From an uncultured Desulfuromonas sp. (lineage in GTDB: Bacteria; Desulfobacterota; Desulfuromonadia; Desulfuromonadales; Desulfuromonadaceae), in contig NZ_OY762961.1 of the NCBI RefSeq assembly GCF_963666745.1, positions 3,655,274 through 3,719,273 on the forward strand: DNA of 64,000 nt, given 5' to 3'. Positions 57,422-64,000 of this stretch are shown in pieces (the stretch's first letter is position 1; every line of letters starts with the position of its first letter). A program made the position numbers and the translations under genes. Under the pieces are notes generated by a model, which was not told where the DNA came from, searched no databases, and saw only the letters and a program-made list of their open reading frames with translations.

Positions 57422-59017
57422 GTGAGTATCGCATTGCGTTTTTCTTTGCTGGTCAAATTTATGGCCGTTATCAGTACGGTCCTGCTCATTACCATGTTCA
57501 TTTCTGTCGTGGTGAACGTGCGTTTTCAACGTCAGATTACGTTGGAAAACTCACTCCACGAAGCCGATTACTTTAGCGAAACAATCCTTCGTTCTACCTA
57601 TTATCAAATGCTTGAAGATGACCGGGAGATGCTTTATCAGATGATTGATGAAGTTGGTGCCATGCCCGGTATTCGCCGTATCCGCCTGTTCAATAAAGAG
57701 GGGATTATCAATTTCTCCACGGACAAGCAGGAGGTGGGGACGATCATTCAGCATAATTCCGAGGGCTGTAGTATTTGTCATCTCGATACCGGTGAGCCGC
57801 TGGCCTATGCACCGACCGCTGCACGGGGGCGAACGTTTTATGACGAAAACGGCGAGATCTTTCTCGGCGTGACCAAGGCAATCTACAACGATCCCAGCTG
57901 TTATACCGCCGAATGCCACTACCACCCTCAGGATCGTGAGTTGAACGGGATTCTTGATGTGCAGATCTCGTTGAAAAACCGCATGGCACAGGTTGACATC
58001 TTTCGTAATTACTTTGTCATTCTCACCTGTGTCCTGTTGGTGCTGTTGTTTGTTGCCCTGCTGTTGTTAACCAAGCGTCTGATTATTACTCCTGTTAACG
58101 TGTTGATCGAGCATCAGAGACGGATCGCTGCTGGTGATCTCAGCAGCATGATTGAGGATGCTCCCAACGATGAACTTGGCGAGTTGGCTCGAGGGGCCAA
58201 CCAGATGACGCGCAGCTTGCGAGCCTCACAGGCTGAGATACGCAACTGGGCGAATACGTTGGAAGCAAAGGTTGAAGAGCGGACCCAGCAGATTCAGAAA
58301 ATGCAGGGCACTCTGGCCCGTTCGGAGCGCCTGGCGTCTTTGGGCAAACTGGTCGCTGGTATTGCTCATGAAATTAACAATCCTTTGACCGGTATCCTGA
58401 TGTTTTCATCTATGGCGGCTGAGACGCCTGGTATCAGCGAACAGATGAAGAATGATCTCGATACCATTACTCATGAAACGGAGCGCTGCGCGGGGATTGT
58501 CCGGGGGTTGCTTGATTTTGGACGCGAATCGATTCCAATGAAGACCTTTGTTTCGGTCAATAGGATTCTCGACAAGACCTTGGCTCTGGTTGAAAATCAG
58601 ACACTGTTTCAGGATGTGGAGATTGCACGTGAATACGATGCCGCTGTTCCCGATCTTGAGGGTGATCCCAACCAGCTGGAGCAGGTGTTTATGAACATGT
58701 TTATCAATGCTGCTCAAGCTATGCCGGCCGGAGGCCAGTTGGCCATCAAAACCTGGCTGGAGCACGATATGGTGATGATCCGAATTGCGGATACGGGATG
58801 CGGGATCTCAGGGGAGAACCTGGAGCGGATTTTCGATCCCTTCTTTACGACCAAGGATCAACAAGGCACCGGTTTGGGTTTGTCTGTTTCCTACGGAATT
58901 GTCGAGAACCATGGCGGGGATATTCGTGTTGAAAGTTACCCGGCGAAGGGGACGGCATTTACCATTCGGCTACCGGTCAATAGTGCGGATAAAGGGATTT
59001 CTCTGACAAGCCACTAG
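57422..59017 (+). CDS. Histidine kinase with periplasmic c-type heme sensor domain
   Basis: A 531-residue sensor kinase. Two membrane helices (about 9-31, 196-217) enclose a periplasmic domain with a CX2CH motif (CSICH, 116-120) and a CX4CH motif (CYTAECH, 160-166), both able to attach heme c. HAMP (about 218-272), coiled coil, H-box with His316 and a HATPase domain follow. It faces the sigma-54 activator gene, the likely partner. A GTG at 57422 is taken as the start; the ribosome site is weak. Heme attachment is inferred from motifs. Confidence 0.88.
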   Translation: MSIALRFSLLVKFMAVISTVLLITMFISVVVNVRFQRQITLENSLHEADYFSETILRSTYYQMLEDDREMLYQMIDEVGAMPGIRRIRLFNKEGIINFSTDKQEVGTIIQHNSEGCSICHLDTGEPLAYAPTAARGRTFYDENGEIFLGVTKAIYNDPSCYTAECHYHPQDRELNGILDVQISLKNRMAQVDIFRNYFVILTCVLLVLLFVALLLLTKRLIITPVNVLIEHQRRIAAGDLSSMIEDAPNDELGELARGANQMTRSLRASQAEIRNWANTLEAKVEERTQQIQKMQGTLARSERLASLGKLVAGIAHEINNPLTGILMFSSMAAETPGISEQMKNDLDTITHETERCAGIVRGLLDFGRESIPMKTFVSVNRILDKTLALVENQTLFQDVEIAREYDAAVPDLEGDPNQLEQVFMNMFINAAQAMPAGGQLAIKTWLEHDMVMIRIADTGCGISGENLERIFDPFFTTKDQQGTGLGLSVSYGIVENHGGDIRVESYPAKGTAFTIRLPVNSADKGISLTSH

Positions 59018-59075
59018 CAGGTTGTTCTTGCTCGTGGCTGGCGGACGTTTTCGGCGGATCTGTTTGCGGGAAGGC

Positions 59076-60491
<1,416 letters not shown>

Positions 60492-60671
60492 AAATGTGAA
60501 CTCCTTATGGCGGCTCGAACGCGGGTGGTATAAAGCACCTTAGTTTCTATCCCACCTATTTGCCAATGTCAAGCTTCAGCGCTGCTAGAGGCCCGTTTTT
60601 ACGGCCTTCAATGCGGTTCCTTTTGCGATGGGCCGGGTGTGGATTGGCGGAATGCATGGCAAGAAAATGCA

Positions 60672-60692
60672 CTGCATACAAATTCTATACAG
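60672..60692. promoter_or_regulatory. Candidate activator site 1 upstream of cbcA
   Basis: CTGCAT-N9-ATACAG, within a longer dyad CACTG...CAGTG (60670-60694). It lies about 170 bases before the -24 element, a normal distance for an enhancer site. Confidence 0.6.
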
Positions 60693-60764
60693 TGATCTCA
60701 TAACCTGTTGGGAACGCTAGTCCCCTGTTTTATAGTGCTTTATGATTGATTTTTATGATTTCTG

Positions 60765-60785
60765 CTGTATGTAAATTGTATACAT
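60765..60785. promoter_or_regulatory. Candidate activator site 2 upstream of cbcA
   Basis: CTGTAT-N9-ATACAT, the same arms and spacer length as the sites at 60672 and 54973 with one mismatch. It lies 75 bases before the -24 element and includes a TGTATACA octamer. Confidence 0.6.
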
Positions 60786-60859
60786 CTTTGTTTTTCTCTG
60801 CAAGGATGTTTCTATTAACTGCTTGAAAATATAGGAACATTTTTTGTTTAATCGTTAGA

Positions 60860-60875
60860 TGGAACACTCTTTGCT
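60860..60875 (+). promoter_or_regulatory. Sigma-54 promoter of cbcBA
   Basis: TGGAAC-N5-TTGCT matches the -24/-12 consensus (TGGCAC-N5-TTGCW) with one change and exact spacing, 114 bases before the cbcA start. Confidence 0.8.
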
Positions 60876-60988
60876 TTAGAAAAGCTTACGACGAAGGTGT
60901 CGTTTGCAAACCGCCGTCCGGGGACGCCCGGGCAAAATTATTCAATGTGATGCTGTTGGCTAAGTTTGAGGAAGGAGAGTCGGTACAA

Positions 60989-62026
60989 ATGAAACGATTA
61001 CTGTTATGCTATGCGGCCGTTCTGGTTGGTCTGATGTTGGGCCAGGGGGCTTGGGCTATGGAAACCGAGGATTGCCTGGGGTGCCATACGGAAGCGGACG
61101 AAGTCGGTGAGAGCTACGCCATCGATGGTGGCCTGTTTGCCAAAACTGCCCATGCTGAAGAAGGGTGTACGGCATGTCATGAAGTTGGTGAAGAACACCC
61201 TGATGATGGTGTAGAGGCGCAACTTATTGCGACGTGCGCTGATTGTCATGATGAGATTACCCAGACCTATACGTCAAGCGTTCATGCGGGAAATGCGGAA
61301 TGTCGTGACTGTCACAACGCCCATCAGGCTCTGGCTCCGGTCAGTCTGTCCGGCGTTCAGATGAATGAGTCTTGCCAGGATTGCCATGGTTCGGCGGAAG
61401 TTGAAGGAAGTCATGCGCGCTGGTTGCCTCAGGCGGATGTGCATATTCGGTCCGTCCCTTGTGTGTCCTGTCATAGCTCCTCGGAGAAATTCGTTATTAC
61501 GCTCTATGTGACTCAGCGTCAGGGCAACCGTGCCTATGCAGACTATGAACTGCTCGATTATCAGCAGCTGTCTGATCGCGTTGAAGGGGCTCCTGTGAGT
61601 GCTTTGCTGGATACGGATCAGAGCGGAGAGGTTTCTCTTGACGAGCTGTCTTCATTCTACAAGGCCGAAGAGCGCTCCGGATTGCGCCTGTGGGCCATGA
61701 TGACCCCGGAAACTGTTGAGCACAACTTTACGACCATGGATAACCGCTGGGATTGCACCTATTGCCATGCTGCCGGCCCTGAGGCTATGCAGAACAGCTA
61801 TGTGGCGTTTCCGACAGAAGATGGCAGCTATCAGCGGATTCCGATGCAAAAGGGTGCGACGCTGGATGCCCTGTTCGGAACCCCGGATTTCTACATGGTG
61901 GGCTCGACCCGTAGTAAAGTGTTGAATATTATCGGCCTGTTGATCTTGCTGGGTGGTCTGGCTATGCCCATCGGTCACGGAACCATGCGCTTTTTGACCC
62001 GCAAGAACAGACAGAAGGAGCACTAA
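60989..62026 (+). CDS. cbcA: CbcA-type 7-heme c-type cytochrome with C-terminal membrane anchor
   Basis: A 345-residue protein: signal peptide (about 1-23), seven CXXCH motifs (six before residue 160, the last near 256-260) and a C-terminal membrane helix (about 310-330). Between hemes six and seven lies a canonical EF-hand loop (D198, D200, S202, G203, V205, E209), which may bind calcium. The next gene encodes the cytochrome b partner. This matches Geobacter CbcA, part of the quinol oxidoreductase used near the energetic limit of metal respiration. GGAGAG upstream of the ATG fixes the start. Confidence 0.9.
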   Translation: MKRLLLCYAAVLVGLMLGQGAWAMETEDCLGCHTEADEVGESYAIDGGLFAKTAHAEEGCTACHEVGEEHPDDGVEAQLIATCADCHDEITQTYTSSVHAGNAECRDCHNAHQALAPVSLSGVQMNESCQDCHGSAEVEGSHARWLPQADVHIRSVPCVSCHSSSEKFVITLYVTQRQGNRAYADYELLDYQQLSDRVEGAPVSALLDTDQSGEVSLDELSSFYKAEERSGLRLWAMMTPETVEHNFTTMDNRWDCTYCHAAGPEAMQNSYVAFPTEDGSYQRIPMQKGATLDALFGTPDFYMVGSTRSKVLNIIGLLILLGGLAMPIGHGTMRFLTRKNRQKEH

Positions 62027-62027
62027 A

Positions 62028-62669
62028 ATGGAAATGCAAGAGAGAATTTATCTGACCCCGACCCCGGTACGTATCTGGCACTGGTTAAATGCCTTGGGTA
62101 TCGTGACCCTGTGTGTCACTGGCGCTCAAATCCGCTTTCCGGAGTATATCAATATTTTTGGCACGTATAAGGCGGCAATTCGCCTGCATCATACGGCGGG
62201 AATCGTTGTCGCTCTGTCATTCGCTCTGTGGTTATTTTACTACGGTGTTATTGCTAAGATGCTGACCAAGCTGTATGTGCCGACCGCCGAAGACCTGAAG
62301 AGTGGGGTTATCCGTCAGGCTTTGTATTATTTCTTTTATTATTTCACTGGGACCAAGTCCAATCCTCACGAAGAGAGCCCGACCAATAAGTTTAATCCCA
62401 TGCAAAAAGGGGCTTACGTGGTGATCATGATGGTTCTGGTGCCGTTGGTGATCATTACCGGCGCGGTTTTGATGAATCTCGAACCGTTGCGTGAAGTGGT
62501 TGTCCTGTTTGGTGGAGTGCGTGTTGTCGCCGGGATTCACTTCCTGCTGGCGTGTGCATTGGGTGCCTTTTTGCCGACCCATTTTTATCTGGCAACATTA
62601 GGCCATACACCTTTTGCTCACTTTAAGCCGATGTGGACGGGTTGGGAAGAGCACCACTCTGATCATTAA
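62028..62669 (+). CDS. cbcB: CbcB-type b-type cytochrome
   Basis: A 213-residue membrane protein with four to five helices and conserved histidines likely to bind two hemes b (IWHWLN, RLHHTAG, GIHFLL, PTHFYL). It belongs to the prokaryotic cytochrome b561/HydC-like group. It starts one base after the cbcA stop, with AAGGAG inside the cbcA end, so the two are coupled. It would oxidise menaquinol and pass electrons to CbcA. Confidence 0.9.
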   Translation: MEMQERIYLTPTPVRIWHWLNALGIVTLCVTGAQIRFPEYINIFGTYKAAIRLHHTAGIVVALSFALWLFYYGVIAKMLTKLYVPTAEDLKSGVIRQALYYFFYYFTGTKSNPHEESPTNKFNPMQKGAYVVIMMVLVPLVIITGAVLMNLEPLREVVVLFGGVRVVAGIHFLLACALGAFLPTHFYLATLGHTPFAHFKPMWTGWEEHHSDH

Positions 62670-62693
62670 AGTTGTACCGGCCTGCAATGGAGT

Positions 62694-62728
62694 GCAGCGG
62701 AGCGGGGACTCTGCTCCGCTGCTTTTTT
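62694..62728 (+). terminator. cbcBA terminator
   Basis: Ten-base perfect arms (62694-62703, 62713-62722) followed by T6. Confidence 0.92.
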
Positions 62729-62741
62729 AAGGAATAGCCTT

Positions 62742-63551
62742 ATGTCAAGACGGATCACTACCCGAACAATTGTCCCGGTTGCCGTCATTATGGCAGCATT
62801 TATTACGGTATGTTTCATTCTGCTGTATACCTACATCAAGGATTTGATGTTGGATGGAGAGGTGAAGCGTGTTGCCTGTATGGCTAAAACCGTCGCTCGC
62901 TCCACCGGCTACGACATGCTCAAGAATGACCATGCCGCGCTGAATTATACGGTGAAGAACATCGGCAGTAACCCCGGCATGGTTCATCTGCGCATTTTTG
63001 ATAAAAAGGGTGTGATCCGTTTTTCCAGTATCGACAGTGAGGTGGGGCATTTGGTTGACCTCAAGGCTGAAAGCTGTACTGTCTGCCATAACTCCAGTGC
63101 GATCAATGAAGTTTCGGAAGTCAGTGGTCGGATTGAGAGAGTCCGCTTCTTCACTGACGATCATGATCGAAATATTATCGGTCTGACCTATCCCATTCCT
63201 CGTCAGGAAGGGTGTGTTACGGCGTCCTGTCATCCCGGAAATCAAGACAAGTCTTTGCTCGGTACTGTTGATGTCGCCATGTCGCAACGCAGTTTTGAAA
63301 AAGGGATGGATAATGTCGTCAATGTCCTGGTGGGCTTCTGGTTTATGGTCGTTTTGCTGTCCGTTGGTCTGATCGCCGCTATCCTGCAAAAGAATGTTTT
63401 GGTGCCGATAAATCGTCTTGTCTCCTATGTGAAGCAGTTGCGCCGCGGGATTTATGTCGATGCGGAACTTGAAGACAGTTACGAATTGGAATATATTGCA
63501 GAAACAGTCAAAGAGCTGGCTGAGAAAGTGAAAAAAAGCGAATTGGGATAA
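62742..63551 (+). CDS. Kinase-less heme c sensor protein with HAMP-like segment
   Basis: A 269-residue membrane protein that copies the sensor half of the kinase at 57422: a helix (about 10-31), a periplasmic domain with CX2CH (CTVCH, 112-116) and CX4CH (CVTASCH, 148-154), a second helix (about 190-215) and a HAMP-like segment to 269. No H-box or ATPase domain follows; the reading frame stops at 63551. It may titrate a signal or pair with another kinase. It follows the cbcBA terminator by 13 bases and has an AAGGAA ribosome site. Confidence 0.82.
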   Translation: MSRRITTRTIVPVAVIMAAFITVCFILLYTYIKDLMLDGEVKRVACMAKTVARSTGYDMLKNDHAALNYTVKNIGSNPGMVHLRIFDKKGVIRFSSIDSEVGHLVDLKAESCTVCHNSSAINEVSEVSGRIERVRFFTDDHDRNIIGLTYPIPRQEGCVTASCHPGNQDKSLLGTVDVAMSQRSFEKGMDNVVNVLVGFWFMVVLLSVGLIAAILQKNVLVPINRLVSYVKQLRRGIYVDAELEDSYELEYIAETVKELAEKVKKSELG

Positions 63552-63633
63552 ACCTGGCCCGACAAATGCAGTAAGACGATGATAGCGCCAGCGGGGGCAG
63601 GCGTTATGGCATAACTCGTTGTGGAGAGACTGA

Positions 63634-64000
63634 ATGGCTTTCTGGCGTAAGCCACAATCGGACGAAGACGCATCGGAGTTGCGCAGCTCGCAACATCGGC
63701 TGGCGCGTATCCAGGCGCATATCGATTCTCTGCATCGGTTATCCCGTCAGGGGCTCTGGGGACTCCTGGCTTTTATCCTGATCAGTATGGTGGCCGTCTT
63801 TCTTCAGGATATCAACATTCTCAGCCACCTCTCCCTGTCCATGCGTGAATTTCTGGGTAAGCCGCCTTCGCCAAAGATGATCAACATCGCCTTGGCGGTG
63901 TACAGTTTTTCCGCATTGATCCTGACATTATCACGCCTTTCAGACCGTACTGAGGTTTACCGGGGTTGGTCTCATGTTGGCTACCTCAGTGGCTTCTATA
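63634..64000 (+). CDS. Membrane protein, cut by the window end
   Basis: An open frame from the ATG at 63634 runs at least 122 codons to the edge. It starts with a charged N-terminus (to about 35), then a membrane helix (about 42-60) and a second at about 86-102. I do not recognise the family. GTGGAGAG about 9 bases upstream supports the start. It lies 82 bases after the kinase-less sensor, on the same strand, and may belong with it. Confidence 0.6.
   Translation, partial: MAFWRKPQSDEDASELRSSQHRLARIQAHIDSLHRLSRQGLWGLLAFILISMVAVFLQDINILSHLSLSMREFLGKPPSPKMINIALAVYSFSALILTLSRLSDRTEVYRGWSHVGYLSGFY

Larger units (their letters stand above)
60492..60988. promoter_or_regulatory. Intergenic control region between bccR and cbcA
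   Basis: A 497-base gene-free stretch. It holds two copies of the CTGYAT-N9-ATACAK repeat (60672, 60765), the -24/-12 promoter at 60860, and a leader of about 115 bases before the cbcA start. The sites and promoter are listed separately. Confidence 0.7.

Overview
The window looks like chromosomal DNA from a Gram-negative, dissimilatory metal- or sulfur-respiring member of the Desulfuromonadales (Desulfuromonas/Geobacter type). The grounds are about 90 c-type heme motifs in nine multiheme cytochromes, a porin-cytochrome conduit, homologues of the Geobacter inner-membrane quinol oxidoreductases CbcL and CbcBA, a TonB2-type energising system, several GGDEF proteins, and a moderate GC content. 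No transposase, integrase, CRISPR array, rRNA or tRNA gene was recognised. Assignments come from reading motifs and translated proteins by eye; no database search was run.

Layout. 0.1-12 kb holds housekeeping genes and sensors: a DnaJ-type co-chaperone, protoporphyrinogen oxidase, a chemoreceptor, peptide release factor 3, a membrane histidine kinase, leucyl aminopeptidase, and a minus-strand ACT-domain / peptide deformylase / tetraheme cytochrome set. 12.2-14.6 kb has a rhodanese, a MauE-like membrane protein and a lysine-2,3-aminomutase-like radical SAM enzyme, then a small secreted protein. 14.6-16.4 kb (minus) has an OB-fold lipoprotein, a HAD phosphatase and a flavin-binding protein. 16.5-22.7 kb is a translationally coupled TonB2 operon (DUF3450, two ExbB, ExbD, TonB, TPR) ending with an SO_0444-type metal permease. 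22.7-32.3 kb carries two diguanylate cyclases, a hydrolase, EttA, a degenerate intergenic repeat region, a heptaheme cytochrome and a DsrE protein.

32.5-41.3 kb (all minus) is the extracellular electron-transfer region. It contains a three-gene conduit (outer-membrane barrel, 10-heme periplasmic cytochrome, 13-heme lipoprotein) and, upstream of it, an operon of 12-, 20- and 12-heme cytochromes that share a modular 8+4 heme layout, plus a TPR protein. 41.7-54.8 kb is mixed metabolism: MetY, a membrane protein, aminopeptidase N coupled to a fused 5-oxoprolinase, a diguanylate cyclase, EngB, CobL (CbiET), a PilZ protein and a tRNA dihydrouridine synthase.

54.8-64 kb is the most striking region: cbcL, a small membrane protein, a histidine kinase whose sensor domain carries CX2CH and CX4CH heme motifs, a convergent sigma-54 activator (BccR-like), cbcA (7 heme) and cbcB (cytochrome b), a kinase-less paralogue of the heme sensor, and a truncated membrane protein at the edge. 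A 21-bp inverted repeat (CTGYAT-N9-ATACAK) occurs once before cbcL and twice before cbcA, where it lies upstream of a good -24/-12 promoter.

Taken together, menaquinol would be oxidised by CbcL or CbcBA, electrons would pass through periplasmic cytochromes to the porin-cytochrome conduit and surface cytochromes, and a heme-c redox sensor with its sigma-54 activator probably chooses which inner-membrane oxidoreductase is made.
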